From Persicaria tinctoria (lineage: Eukaryota > Streptophyta > Magnoliopsida > Caryophyllales > Polygonaceae), in the NCBI GenBank assembly GCA_037127255.1, contig JBANSL010000001.1, forward strand, positions 33,196,001 through 33,260,000: a stretch of 64,000 nt of DNA, read 5' to 3'. Both the position numbers and the translations under genes were made by a program. Below, in pieces: positions 25,733 through 38,627 of this stretch. The notes beneath the pieces are model-generated. The model ran no database searches. It was not told where the DNA came from and saw nothing but the letters and a program-made list of their open reading frames with translations. The first letter of the stretch is position 1; the number at the start of each line of letters is the position of its first letter.

Positions 25733-25802
25733 AGTCTATTAGCTCAATGGGGAGAGCGATGTGTATACACACATAGATGTGGGTTCGACTCCCACATAGG
25801 CT
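25733..25802 (+). other. tRNA-like cloverleaf sequence
   Basis: A 70-base segment folds as acceptor AGTCTAT/ATAGGCT, D stem GCTC/GAGC, anticodon-type stem ATGTG/CACAT, and T stem GTGGG/CCCAC with loop TTCGACT. Box A (TTAGCTCAATGGGG) and box B (GGGTTCGACTCCC) of Pol III promoters are present. The anticodon loop has six bases instead of seven, so it is not a normal tRNA. A tRNA pseudogene or a SINE head are the alternatives. Confidence 0.5.
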
Positions 25803-25859
25803 CATATTTTGGCAAAAAGCGCTCGACATCATCTTATTTTTGCTCAACAATATGTTATT

Positions 25860-26180
25860 TTTGCACAACAATCGAGACTTGTGAATTTGTTCTCAAAATG
25901 ATTTTATTTTCTCTCAATATAATTTCATATTTTCTCACTAAATTATTGCACAACATGATCTTATTTTTGCTCATCAATACTTTATTTTTGCACAACAATT
26001 AAGACTTGTGAAATTGTGTCTCAACATGATCTTATTATGTTTCTCTTCGTGAATAAGAATATAAGGTGCAAGAATAATATTATAATGTGCCCAAATTAGA
26101 TCTTTAGTTTAAGAAGAATCAAATTAGATTTTAGTTTGTATGAATAAAACTATAAATTTCATGAATAACACTATGAGATT
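25860..26180. repeat. TTGCACAACA-rich block next to the minisatellite
   Basis: Repeated phrases such as TTTTTGCACAACAAT, CGAGACTTGTGAA and TGATCTTATTTTTGCTCA. The inverted equivalents occur at 45830-46020 and 46330-46700 in the other Mutator-like element, so this block belongs to the element family. Confidence 0.75.
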
Positions 26181-26186
26181 TTAGAG

Positions 26187-26880
26187 TTGCACGACGATGT
26201 TGTAAGAGTTGCACGACTCTGTTGTAAGAGGTGCACGACTCTGTTTTAAGAGTTGCACGACTCTCTTGTAAGAGTTGCACGACTATGTTTTAAGAGTTGC
26301 ACGACTCTGTTGTAAGAGTTGCAAGACTCTTGTATTATGAATTGCACGACTCTCTTGTAAGAGTTGCACGACTTTGTTTTAAGAGTTTCACGACTCTCTT
26401 GTAAGAGTTGCACGACTCTGTTTTAAGAGTTGCACGACTCTGTTGTAAGTGTTGCACGACTCTGTTTTAAGAGTTGCACGACTCTGTTGTAAGAGTTGCA
26501 AGACTCTTGTATTAAGAATTGCACGACTCTCTTGTAAGAGTTGCACGACTTTGTTTTAAGAGTTTCACGACTCTCTTGTAAGAGTTGCACGACTCTGTTT
26601 TAAGAGTTGCACGAATCTGTTGTAAGAGTTGCACGACTCTGTTTTAAGAGTTGCACGACTCTATTGTAAGAGTTGCACGATTATGTTGTAAGAGTTGCAC
26701 GCCTCTGTTTTAAGAGTTGCACGACTCTGTTGTAAGAGTTGCACGACTCTGTTGTAAGAGTTGCACAACTCTGTTGTAAGAGTTGCACGCCTCTGTTTTA
26801 AGAGTTGCACGCCTCTGTTTTAAGAGTTGCACGCCTCTGTTGTAAGAGTTGCACGACTCTGTTTTAAGAGTTGCACGCCT
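26187..26880. repeat. 22-bp minisatellite (AGAGTTGCACGACTCTGTTTTA type)
   Basis: About 30 tandem copies of a 22-bp unit. AGAGTTGCACGACTCT is nearly self-complementary at its ends and is followed by GTTTTA or GTTGTA. The reverse-complement version occurs at ~46033-46225 in the other Mutator-like element, and a related GAGTTGTGCAACT version near 63320. Confidence 0.95.
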
Positions 26881-27189
26881 TAACTTAAGATAATTTTATA
26901 CTTTTTTAATATATTATTACACAACATAGTCTTATTTTTATAAATATAATTTTATATTTTTTTTAATAGATTATTGCGCTCTTAACTTAAGATGACATTT
27001 TCTAATAAATATAGGGTTATAAAAGAACAATTTAATAACCACATCTTCAACTTTAGCTACATGCAGAGTGCATATCAAACCATAATATTCATAGAAGACT
27101 TCCTTTGCATTGTACACTAGATGAGACAAAGCAGTTTTGCACAACATGCTCTTATTTTTGCTTGTCAATACTTTATTTTTGCACAACTA

Positions 27190-27345
27190 GTTGTGAAAAT
27201 TAGTGCTGACACTGATATTAGTTACAATTAGTGCTGACACTGATATTAGTTACAATTAGTGCTGACACTGATATTAGTTACAATTAGTGTTGAAACTGAT
27301 ATTAGTTACAATTAGTAATGACACTGATATTAGTTACAATCGAGT
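27190..27345. repeat. 28-bp tandem repeat
   Basis: Five to six copies of a 28-bp unit containing GTGCTGACACTGATATTAG. Just downstream (27420-27530) come short GAGTTGCACAACTTTAG-type repeats related to the larger minisatellite. Confidence 0.92.
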
Positions 27346-27632
27346 TATCTTTCTAAGTAATAACTTTGTAGTTCGGTATATATTTTTTCCGTGTCAGCAC
27401 TTTTTTTTCTTAATGTCAGCACATTTTTAGAGTTGCGCAACCGTATTTTAGAGTTGCACAACTTTAGTTTAGAGTTGCACAACTTTAGTTTAGATTTGCA
27501 CAACTATATTTTAGATTTGCACAACTGTATTTTATTTGTGTCAGCACCTCCAAGAAACACTTTTCATTCTATTTGTCTCCAATTCAAGTGGCTCAATGCT
27601 TCAACAAAAGTTTACACAACCAACAACACGAT

Positions 27633-27703
27633 AGCCTATACGGGATTTGAACCCGTATCTTTGTGTTTGTACACAACGCTCGACCGATTTGAGCTAATAG
27701 GCT
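27633..27703 (-). other. Second tRNA-like cloverleaf sequence, opposite strand
   Basis: 71 bases on the minus strand with a perfect 7-bp acceptor stem AGCCTAT/ATAGGCT, D stem GCTC/GAGC, stem TTGTG/CACAA with a six-base loop, and T stem ACGGG/CCCGT with loop TTCAAAT. It shares layout and the short anticodon loop with the 25733 copy but differs in sequence, so the two are related but old. Confidence 0.5.
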
Positions 27704-30530
27704 TCACAACACTCTACATGATATCTAAACAAAGCAAGATTTACATTGAACGAGAAATCTTTGTTGCTGGGTAATTGCTTGAAAAGAATCTTTATCGCCC
27801 CATTTGATGAGAAATCTCACACACCCAAGTTTCATCTACCTGGTCATGCCACCAGGCATCAGCGGAGGGGCAACCATGCCTTTGCCTATATTTTGTCTTG
27901 CCACATTGCCTTGCCACCCTGAACAATATTTCAAGAGGAACCAGTGTTAGCACATAGATAAACCAATGCTACTCACAGTACAGAAGTGATTATATATTTA
28001 TATGGCTGCATTTTACCCAATCACATGTCGTAGCCACGATCCTGTAGCCCCCGGTATGATTGGCACAATGCACAATTCTCACACCAGAAATGAACACATC
28101 AGTCACCGCAAGTGCTAGTTTCCATCGCGTATTGCTTTGCCAGTGAAGACTTATCTGGCCAGTGAAGACTTATCTGATGTGAAGGTATGACCATCTACTG
28201 ATGTGAAGGGCTTGGCCAGTGAAGACTTATCTGCGTCTGGCCCTTGCCGAAAATCTTTGGCTAAACGAGCCAGTCTTGCCTTTCGATTATTTAACCTATT
28301 CAAGGTAAGAAGTAGAGAAGTTGATTACAAAAACGAGGTAATAAAAATGCAACAATCAGCAACCCATGTAAGCATGATTCAGAAATAAAAAGGATTCAGG
28401 AAAGAGAGTTTGAAGAAAGTATGGATACTAAACTATGGATACTTGAATGTGTCATTTTCTGTATCATAATTCAACAACTAAGCCTACACAGGAGTGTTCA
28501 TTATTGTAAAACTAAGTTTGGCATTGTTCAGTTATTTATCATCAAGTTTCGGAAACAAAAATTTATCCACACAACCAATTTGCATAAAACCTGGAACATG
28601 TGTTTGCAATTTCATTCCTAACTTATCACCCCGCATAAAGCACATTTTCTTGCTCTCCCATGAGGTCTGCAGGTACCTCCAGCAGAAAGGAGTAGGAAAA
28701 GAAACAACAATTTGTTAGAACACGGAAATCATCCTATATAGTGGTCTACCATAGGATAGATAATGTGCTCAGCTCAAAATACAATCAAAAGGAATATGTC
28801 AGCCATTTTTTGTGCAAAAAAATTCAAACATATGTACCAAACAATATTTGGTAGAAAACAGATTCTACAAAAATAAGATGAGGTATGCTAAATATGAATT
28901 TGACATAGAACTGCTGAATATCAGAAGGCAGAAGTAGATATAGAAGCATTACTAGTTTCTAATTGCTTGAGAAGTTGTACTGTACAATTTATCCTTCAAA
29001 AAATCTTTATAAGATCTTCATGTTAAAAATACATGAATTTTTTATTAGTAAAATGCACTCCAGGAGTAATAAAATTCGCATAAACAATCAATGATTGTGT
29101 AACTTTACTGTCTAGTGCTGCTTATAGAAAAAAACCAACCAACACCTTCTAATTAAACATGCTCATCAGTATGCAATTCTACAGTATGCCCAACCAACAT
29201 CCATGGACAGGTGTGTGCATTGACAATGTTCCAATTGACTCTACTACACGCTGCATATCAGCTTTGAACAACAGCAGTGGCACAACTAATGGGAGCAGAA
29301 ACCAAAACAACGGCAATGGCACAGCTAATGGGAGCAGAAACTTAAACATGGCAGAGTAAGTCGGTGCTTCACAAAAATAATCCTTAAATTACTAAATGCA
29401 ACCATTTGCTCACATACTAATGCACCACTCCAGGTACTCCCTATCTTTAATCCATACATAGTCACATAGAACCGTTTGTATTTAAATGATCGGATCACAA
29501 GTGGACTAAATCAGAACCTCTAACGGACTCTAATTAAGTTGTATTTGCTACTTTCAGTACCTTAAACACTTGAATATCCATTAATTTCAAATAGAAATCT
29601 GTCTAGATACATTATCTAGCTATACCTGCCCATTCACAAATATAGATGACACCTAACACTTGATATTCTTCCTAAATATGCACCTCCTAGTTAAAAAATA
29701 AAAGGCTACTTCTATGTGTCATAGTTTATGACATGAGATGAGCAAAATGACCAAAATAATCATCTCCTGTAGCCCAACAAAAAACAGCAGCTCAAAGCAA
29801 CCTAAAACAGTAGCTAAAACAACATAAAAACCATAAAACTCTCATCAACAATCGATTTTTCTTATCAATCGATCTTCGATCGATTGATAAGGAAACTACA
29901 ATATCTTCTAATGCACATCCTACATTCCACAAGTTCAAGTCATAAACTGCTGAACTGAAACTTTTGATTGACGGTGATCCTGCAAGCAAAGAAGCAAAAG
30001 CAAAGATCAATTTCCTTATCAATCAAAATTTGTAACATGTATGCTCAATTTCAAAACCTTCACAGTGCAATTTGACAAAGAAACACAAACACAAACACCT
30101 TGAGACTTCAAAATCGACTCCGACACTTCAAAAATCGAAGAAAATTTGCGCCGAAGGCGCAAATTTTCTATGATTACATTGCACTCACATAGATCAATTG
30201 CAATCACATAGATCAATTGCACTCACACAGACAAAATTTGCACAAAGCAACCTAAAACAGTAGCTAAAACAACATAAAAACCATAAAACTCTCATCAACA
30301 ATTGATTTTTCTTATCAATCGATCTTCGATCGATTGATAAGTAAAATAGTCGAAGGCAATCACAGACAAAATTTGCACATCACAGACAAAATCGATGGCA
30401 GATGTGCAGGTGTTTAACATGAGCCTTGCTAAACAAATACAAAATCGAAAGGAATCACAGACAAAATTTGCACATCACAGACAAAATCGAAGGCCAGGAG
30501 GGAGGAATCGACACTTACAACCAGATTTGA
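27704..30530. other. Non-coding or fragmentary interior of the element
   Basis: No gene could be recognised. A possible 89-bp exon lies on the minus strand near 27838-27926, with AG and GT borders and one open frame containing GKGMVAPPLMPGGM. A ~100-bp segment at ~29795-29895 is repeated at ~30243-30345; both copies include the palindrome TTATCAATCGATC-TTC-GATCGATTGATAA. Several short frames are not convincing. Confidence 0.4.
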
Positions 30531-30900
30531 GTTGATGAAGAAGAACCGCTCCCTCGAGCTCGCTCCGCCGCCTCGCTCGCTCGCTCTGCCTTGCTCGACC
30601 TCGCTCGCCCGCGCCACTTCAGATCTGGACCGGAGCAGGAGCACCGATGGGATTCGACTTTGGATTGGGACTCCCTCGCTCGCTGCCGCTGGACGAAGAC
30701 CAGGCGCTCGCTCCTCGCTCTCGGCCTCCCTCGCTCCCTCGCTCGGCCTCCCTTGCTCCGGGATGGACGCAGATGGAGGAAGATGGAAGGAGGAGCCAGA
30801 TTCAGGAATCGCTCGCCGGAGATGCGGGAAGATGGACGGGGAAGGAGGAGCTCGCGGAGAGGACGGGAGAGAGAGCGCGTAGGAGCGAAGGGTTTATATT
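30530..30900. other. GC-rich subterminal region, right end
   Basis: CTCGCTCGC-rich DNA with overlapping open frames on both strands, mirroring the GC-rich block beside the left end. A TATA-like box facing inward (minus strand, CAATATAAAC) lies at ~30892-30901, 80-90 bp from the terminus. Confidence 0.45.
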
Positions 30901-30990
30901 GCGTCTATTTCACTAAATTGTCCCAAACGCGGCTATTTCGCAAAATCAGCCCATTTTCGTGGCTATTTTGCAAAACGCCCCTAAATAAAA

Positions 30991-32260
<1,270 letters not shown>

Positions 32261-34306
32261 CAAAACATATATGCCTATTCATTGAAGCTGGCGAAAGAAG
32301 TAATAAAAAACCTTGCCTCATTAGAAGATCACACCCTTCGAAATTGAGTGTTCAGATGTCAAATTTATACTGGTGTCCCTGCATTTTCGATTCAAATTAC
32401 TTAAACATGCCGACAAAGCATTCATTGGCCTCCAAAGGCTTTGGCTACCATCGAACCCGCCTTTTGTAATATAATTTCGACCTTCATTGCTCTCTTCGAG
32501 CTCAAAACGGTGTTTATTCTTCCACTTTCTAAGAGGATGGTCATCAACTTATCCTTGGTTCGCCCATGAACTCTGATAGAAGCCCCTGAATTATTCCTGA
32601 TCAATGCATTGTGCATTAAGATCCCCCATATCCGACGACTCATGTGGTTATCATACTAGTGTTGGCTGGTATCTTGCACTTGTGGTCGGCGAATTACTTA
32701 TTGCCACACTTGTAACATCCCTCAGGTATCACTTAATCCAAGTCGCCTATAGCTGGTAAAACCTGATTCGAACCCGAAAAATCCGATTCGGCCGACCCAA
32801 AACCGATTGTCTCGAATACTAAAAAATATACTAAAGTATGTCACCCAAAAATAGACCTGACCCAACCCGTTTTGGACTCGAAATCCGAATAATCGATAAC
32901 CAAAACTCACCCAAATCAGAATGAACCAAACCCGATTCAATCGAAACTCATTATACCAGAACTTGTTATAAACGAAACCAAAAATAACTCGAACTTTAAG
33001 ATACATTCTAGAAAAATTTTAAAAATGAATATTGAAATAATGAAAACTTGAGACAATCCAAACCCGAAATAATTGAAACCCGAGACAACCAAACCAGAAT
33101 AACCGAAATCGGAACCCAACCGAACCGCATAGCCAAATTATTAGACATTACCTGAAACCCGAATGATCGAACCTGAACTCGACCCAACCCACCCGATTGC
33201 CTCCTCTAATGTCGTCAATTGAAAATCAGCTTGTTCTAGTGCTTCCATACGACCTCACTAGTTGTAATTGAACTCCATTGCTTGTGAACATGCTTGGTTT
33301 TCTCGTGTTCTTGGTCATATCGAAAATGGCATGCAATGCTTTATTGTGGAGATTGACCCGAAAGCTCTAATGCAATGACAACATAACCGGGTCATCCTAG
33401 CTTGACCAAGGACTTGATTTCTGGTTTGAGGCTACTAATGTAGCTAGAAACAAAATAACTCTCAAGGCTCGTGTATATACACGAGCCTTCATGCTCGCAA
33501 TTCTTCGAATCTTTGGTTGTATTCATCCAAGTCCAACTATTCGAGCTTGTTGAAGTCTTTGGTAATTTCTACTCCTTGTCTTTCACCAAACATGACACAA
33601 ACTGCACGCCTCACTTAGGTCCTTTCACTTCACCCCTTTTTCTACAACAAGTAGCCCTACACCTAGATGACGACCAGATCTTACATATACATGGCTACAA
33701 ATTCGATCTTTTGGCTTTTCAAAATCTTGAAAATTACGAAGTCGGTCGGATCTTGGCATAAGCGCCCATTCTTGAACAGAATTCAGGCTGCTCACTGTCC
33801 AAATCGTTGGTGGCGCATATATTGGAGTAACGGAAAGGTGGTTGCTTGTTCTGTGGTAAGAGCTACTTGATCATTGATGTAAATATCTCAAACCGGTGCT
33901 CGAACGCGACTCTAAAATCTTCTTGATTATTGACTAGATCTTTTAGCACGTGTTTTATTGAATTCCTGAACTGTTCAAATTATTGCAGCTTAATCAATCT
34001 TATTCTTATAGAGGCTTCCCTCCATAGATTTCATTTGCTTTATGTCCACCATAGTCGAAAATTGTTTGCTCTGATACCAATTTGTGATGACCTAGATAGA
34101 AAGGAGTTGTAAGAGCTCGACCTAGAATTAGAAGTAGGAGAAAAAGAGAGAACTGAGGGAAAAGAGAAAAAGGTTGAAGTGGGAGCTTGATTAATTCTCG
34201 ATGATCCTTTTGTTGTACAATCAACTGGATTTATACTAGGATCTAGGCCTCGATATGTATCCACTTCGGCCAATAAGCCGGCAATCTATGTCCTCTATTC
34301 GTTACA
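32261..34306 (-). mobile_element. Decayed, truncated Ty3/gypsy retrotransposon
   Basis: On the minus strand come a 5' LTR (34306-34083, TGTAACGAATAG to CATCACA) and a tRNA-iMet primer site (34079-34068, TGGTATCAGAGC). Gag remains are scattered over three frames (for example DEYNQRFEELRA and YFVSSYISSLKPEIKSL, 33420-33600). A worn protease follows at ~32640-32500, where the usual D-S-G is E-S-G. Polymerase and the second LTR are missing. Between 32740 and 33190 there is low-complexity AACCCGA-type sequence. Confidence 0.7.
34068..34079 (-). other. Primer binding site of the decayed retrotransposon
   Basis: The minus strand reads TGGTATCAGAGC, complementary to initiator tRNA-Met, three bases from the LTR border at 34083. 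Confidence 0.8.
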
Positions 34307-35000
34307 TTTTGCTTGTTGGATTTATGAAAATATTCTTTAACTCTTAATTTTTCAATAAAAAATATAGTATGGAGTTTACAAGAGCTTTTTAGTGGATTTG
34401 GAATTAGAGAAACAAATGCTTATTCCAGAACCAAAAGTGAAATGGTTGCATGAAAACATTCATCATTAACCAAGCCATAAAGTAGAACCAAAGTTGGAAC
34501 ATGATATATGGTGAGGTCACTGGCTAAAAGGAAGAAGGATGAAGCTAAGACCGCATGAGATAAATCAAAGGAGGATTGGGTGAAAATCAATATAGTATTG
34601 ATGGCACTGTTTATAGGGTTGGAAATCATTAGAAATAATGTTAATGAGTGGCACCGTGACTTTGTCATTATATATATACATATCACATGTACTCAGCCCT
34701 TACGGAGTACCATGTACGCAAGTACGAGTCATTGATGGGGAGAAGATGGATAGCCTACTTAAATAGAGGGGTTTTTTTTCCTGATTTTTGAATTAAAAAT
34801 TAGGTGGACCCACCATAAGAATTGATTAGTGTGTGTATACTCCAAAGTGGTATAGTTAAAAGGGAAATAAATTCTCAAATCTCATTCAGGTGAAAAAAAC
34901 TATCGTTCTCGGAAAAAATATCTTACATGTGGTGCCACTCGCTAGCTAGCCCCGTCACGTAGTGCCAAGGCCTTTTAATAAGAGAGTGGAATATCCACTC
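34307..35000. other. Anonymous intergenic sequence
   Basis: AT-rich, with no gene, repeat or transposon end that I can support. Confidence 0.4.
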
Positions 35001-35004
35001 CCAA

Positions 35005-35220
35005 GAAGCGTGGTGAGTTGGTTGGAGACTATCCACCCTTAACTAGAGATTTAGAGTTCGAATCTTGGAAATGGAGTACTTTCTTATGAGGGCGCACTTT
35101 AACCCCCTTATTGGGCCTACCCACCAAAAAGAGATTGGGATCCAGTTTCGTTATGCAATGTGAGTCTAGTGAGTTTAGCTTTTTCTAATAATATATATTG
35201 GTTTGACCCGTTTGAAGGTG
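35005..35220 (+). mobile_element. SINE-like tRNA-derived element
   Basis: A box A-like GTGGTGAGTTGGTTGG at ~35010 and box B-like GAGTTCGAATCTTGG at ~35057 are spaced as in Pol III promoters, followed by a tRNA-unrelated body. Poly-tail and target duplications are unclear, so borders are approximate. Confidence 0.45.
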
Positions 35221-35239
35221 CTTTAAATTTATTGCATAA

Positions 35240-35900
35240 CTAGTATAGTTCTCGCGCCATTGCGCACTAATTTTAAAACTAAGAAATATTTATATTTTAT
35301 GGGATGATTTATTTTTTAGTTGAAACATTATTATTTAAAAAAATATAATATGATATAATTAATTATATAGAGATTGTTTCAACTTTAATACAATTAACGT
35401 GGATTACTTAAATAAAAATGAATTTATGCCAACTGCTTATTAATATATATTATGTTTTGAATTGCTATAATTAGTTGCTAAAAAAAATTTGAAAATATTT
35501 GGCCCAAAGGCCTTTCCCAATAGCCCATTTACAAGTTGTCCTAGGGGTTTGGATTTGATAGCAATTGTCCAATTTTTTTTCCATAATTATCCTTTTGTCA
35601 CTGCCTATTACTCCCTCTCTTCTTTCGTCCCTTCGCTCCTCGACCAACCGCCCTCCCCTGTCGGGGCTATCTTCCTCCACCAACCGTCAGTGTTGTCTTC
35701 CTCCACCAACCGCCAATGTTGTCTACCTCCACCATCCTCCCTCCGCCGGTGCTGTCTTCCTCCACCAACCGCCCTTCCACGCCCTTCTTGGTTAAGATCT
35801 AGAACCTCGGAGCGCCATGGCTTCCCTTGACGTCGTCGCGTGCGTTTTTTGGTTGTGGAGGTCCCCGATCAACCTCATGTCGAGCAACATTCCGTCGTCG
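35240..35900 (-). mobile_element. Helitron-like 3' end and adjoining sequence
   Basis: On the minus strand a GC-rich hairpin (TGCGCAATGGCGCG) lies just before ACTAG at 35240, as at the Helitron end at 11046. The other border is not identified and the Athila-like insertion at 35906 interrupts the region. 35640-35790 has short repeats of CTTCCTCCACCAACCGCC type, probably captured leader sequence. Confidence 0.35.
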
Positions 35901-35935
35901 CTACGTGATGTCTCCAAAGTAGCCATGTCTTTGTT

Positions 35936-36622
35936 CCAGCAGATTTCCTTATTATAGACTGTGCTGAAGATCCTACTAGCCCTATTATTCTTGGTAGACC
36001 ATTCTTAGCTACTGCAGATGCCAAGATTAGTGTTAAGAATCGATCGCTCACCTTCATCATAGGCGATGAGGTTTTAGTTTTCTCTTTTGGCCCTGCAAAG
36101 GAGGAAATTTCATGGCTGGAGGTAAAAAGCATTAGCAGCCACGGGACCAAGAAATCAACGGAGGAAACCACCCTAAGCCAACTCGAGATCGACCAAACGT
36201 CCTGGATCTCGACAACCCTTCTACTCAATCTCGACAAGCCTTTGTCGATGTCGACTTCCTCTGTTGAGCCACAGACTTGCTCAGAGCCTAAGTATGGGGT
36301 CCCTGTACTCGAGGTCGACCAGCAGTACTTGACATCGACTAGCCCCAAGCCCGAAGATTTCTGTTTTGGGTCCGAAAAGGTAAGTTCAGGTATGAATCCT
36401 ACTCTCCCTCAGTCCATAAAGAAATTTGTCAATAATTTAAGGGGAGGTAAGGCCCCGTGGCAAGAGAATCTGCGGAAACTAAGAGCTGGAAGGAAGAAGA
36501 AGAAAGAGAAGGGAGATGATGCAAGCAACCACCTGTCAGCTGAGCTTACATACTACCATCAGGACCTAGATGATCCAGGAGAAGGGCCAAGCATGAGCGG
36601 GCCCCATACTAATGGTCCTTGA
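35936..36622 (+). pseudogene. Protease-region remnant of the Athila/Tat-like element
   Basis: An open frame of 228 codons to a TGA at 36620-36622. The start (IIDCAEDPTSPIILGRPFL, then ATADAKISV) matches the C-terminal part of Ty3/gypsy aspartic proteases of the Athila/Tat type. The catalytic D-T/S-G upstream is deleted. The rest is Ser/Lys-rich linker. After the stop, GTCGGCCTAGCGACTCTAAA resembles the conserved stretch that follows pol in this branch. The deletion border is immediately upstream, so no native start remains. Confidence 0.75.
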
Positions 36623-38627
36623 GCGCAAATGGAGAAGTCGGCCTAGCGACTCTAAACTCTCAAGCATGTATATAAGACTTTATGAATTTTGGGACTTTTG
36701 AACTTTTTGATTTTTGTTTTTGGTTTTGAGTTTGGTTTTTTGTCTTTCGGTTTAGAATACTTCATGTGGATAGTCTTGTTTTTGTGTGCAATCTAACACT
36801 ATTAGGTCGGCAAGCATATAAGAATTGCGAAAAGTGGAATAAGAGGTCCCTGAAAAACAGTCAGAATCGATAAAGGCCAGAAGCTCCTCGACTTCAGAAA
36901 TCCATTGGACGCAGACAAGCCAACTCGAGATCGAGAAAGATTCTACTCGACCTGAACTGTTTTCCTCCTCGATGTGTTATCCTGTGAGTTCCTTCCTTTA
37001 CTCTTGTTTTTATTTGATTTTATACAGTGGGGACACTGTATATTTTAAGTATGGGGTGGGGGAAGGGCTCATTATCATTATTATATATTTTAGTCTTGCT
37101 TTTGGTTTTACATGGTGAAATTTTAAATTTTTATGTTATGCATTCATGTTTAAAATTTTATGCATTTTAGTCTTTTGTCATATTTTAGTCTTGTTTTTAG
37201 TTGCATAGAAAAAAATAAAAAAAAATAGAAAATGTCGAAAAAAAAGAAAAAAATGCATGTTTAAATTTCTGCATTGTTTTAGTTTTTATACCCTAACTTA
37301 GATGTCCTATGATGATACATAATGATTAACTTGATCATATAAATCCTATGGCATGTTTGGAAGGTTTAGCCTAAGTCCTCGAAATTGTTTTATGTGGATC
37401 GTGAACTTGTGATGAAATTGAGCACATATGATCCTAAGCCAAAGGTTAAAATCCAACAAAAATTGTCTTAGTGAGAATTTTGGCCTTATAGGGAGAACAT
37501 AAAAAATCCCTCTACTTTCTTGAGTGTATTTATTCTTCCTATGCATCTCTAAATGTTGTGATAGTTATTCAAAGTCAATGCATTGATATGTTTATGTTAA
37601 TGAGAATTAAATGATGGAGGCACCTTTTAAGCCAATTTTATCCTCTCTTTACCTACCCGGCATTATCCCTACTTGAAGCCAGAACATTAGCCTGAGACTT
37701 TTATTGTAAACTCCACAGAATTATCCTTAGCCAAATTGAGCCTGACCCCCATTTGGGAATTAAGACTTAGAGTGGTTGAAATAATGGTTTGTGGAAGAAA
37801 TGAGCTTATGTTTCATATCAAGTAGGAAGGATTGTTGAAATTATTGAGATATGGGTTGGTTTTATATGCACATTATGTAAAAGGATTTTTGGCTCACCCT
37901 ATAAATACACCATTAGTTTTTATTTTTCGTTTCAAAAAAAAAATCGAAAAAAAAAGAGAAAAAGTATATATGTTAGTGAATAAAGTGCATGAGCCAAATT
38001 TACCTTATTTCTTTCATTTTTCGCAAGATGCATACTTTGGAGAGGTTTATTGAGTTTGAAGGGTTACATACTTCATTGAGATAACTTGGAGAGTTTGGTT
38101 GATGCATATGATTGAGAGTTATGGTTTGGTTGAGTTGTGTTAGAGATTTAGGAGTCTTGATTCCCGAATTTTATTAAGTACCACATGGCCAAATAATTCC
38201 ATACCCTTATATTTCTTACCAAGCCCCATTACAACCCCACCGAATGGAATCTTCTTTGAAGAATTCTATTGAGCGAAGTCTTCCAGATAATTCTTGTTGC
38301 ATTTGCATAATTGGTTGCGAAGTTGATTCATATTTAAATTGCAATGTTTATGAGATTGTATATGGAATCAAGTTGAGAGTTGATCTTCATAGCCTAAACA
38401 CATTGAGATTTGAGTGTAAACACATTATCCCTGTGAGGTTGGATTTATATTGCCTATGCCTATGGATCGCTCATATATGTGTGATGACGTTAAATTCACT
38501 TGTGTTACATTGCTACTACTTGAGATGTTGCTTTTGACAAAAGGCGAAGACTTGAAGGATGTGTTGTAGGTCTTGGTTATTGTTTAGTTATTGCTTGAGG
38601 ACAAGCAAGTCTAAGTATGGGGTGATT
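36623..38627 (+). other. 3' untranslated interior of the Athila/Tat-like element
   Basis: About 2 kb of AT-rich non-coding DNA, ending in the purine tract before the LTR. A second purine tract (AAGTATGGGGTGGGGGAAGG) lies at ~37051. CTCGAGATCGAG-type motifs begin here (near 36940). Confidence 0.6.

Larger units (their letters stand above)
22391..30981. mobile_element. Mutator-like (Pack-MULE type) element with captured gene pieces
   Basis: The left end reads GAAAAAATTTGCGAAATAGG and the right end, inverted, GGGGCGTTTTGCAAAATAGC. Both continue with further TTTGC(A/G)AAAT repeats. The 9 bp next to the right end (TAAATAAAA) and the A9 left of the element (22382-22390) are consistent with a diverged 9-bp duplication in the poly-A of a satellite monomer, which resumes with TGGAAACATG at 30991. 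Each end has a TATA-like box ~80-90 bp inside and then GC-rich sequence. The interior holds TRAIP-like and ABCA1-like exons, minisatellites and two tRNA-like segments. No transposase was seen. The 45287-47605 element is a relative with a perfect duplication. Confidence 0.75.

Noticed and set aside
25733..25802. Functional tRNA gene
   Set aside because: The anticodon loop has six bases, so no proper anticodon can be assigned; kept only as tRNA-like.
26187..26880. CRISPR-like regular repeats
   Set aside because: The 22-bp units are contiguous without unique spacers; this is a plant minisatellite.
33820..33870. A CxxC-type zinc-knuckle look-alike on the plus strand
   Set aside because: The surrounding retroelement runs on the minus strand and no complete CCHC spacing follows.
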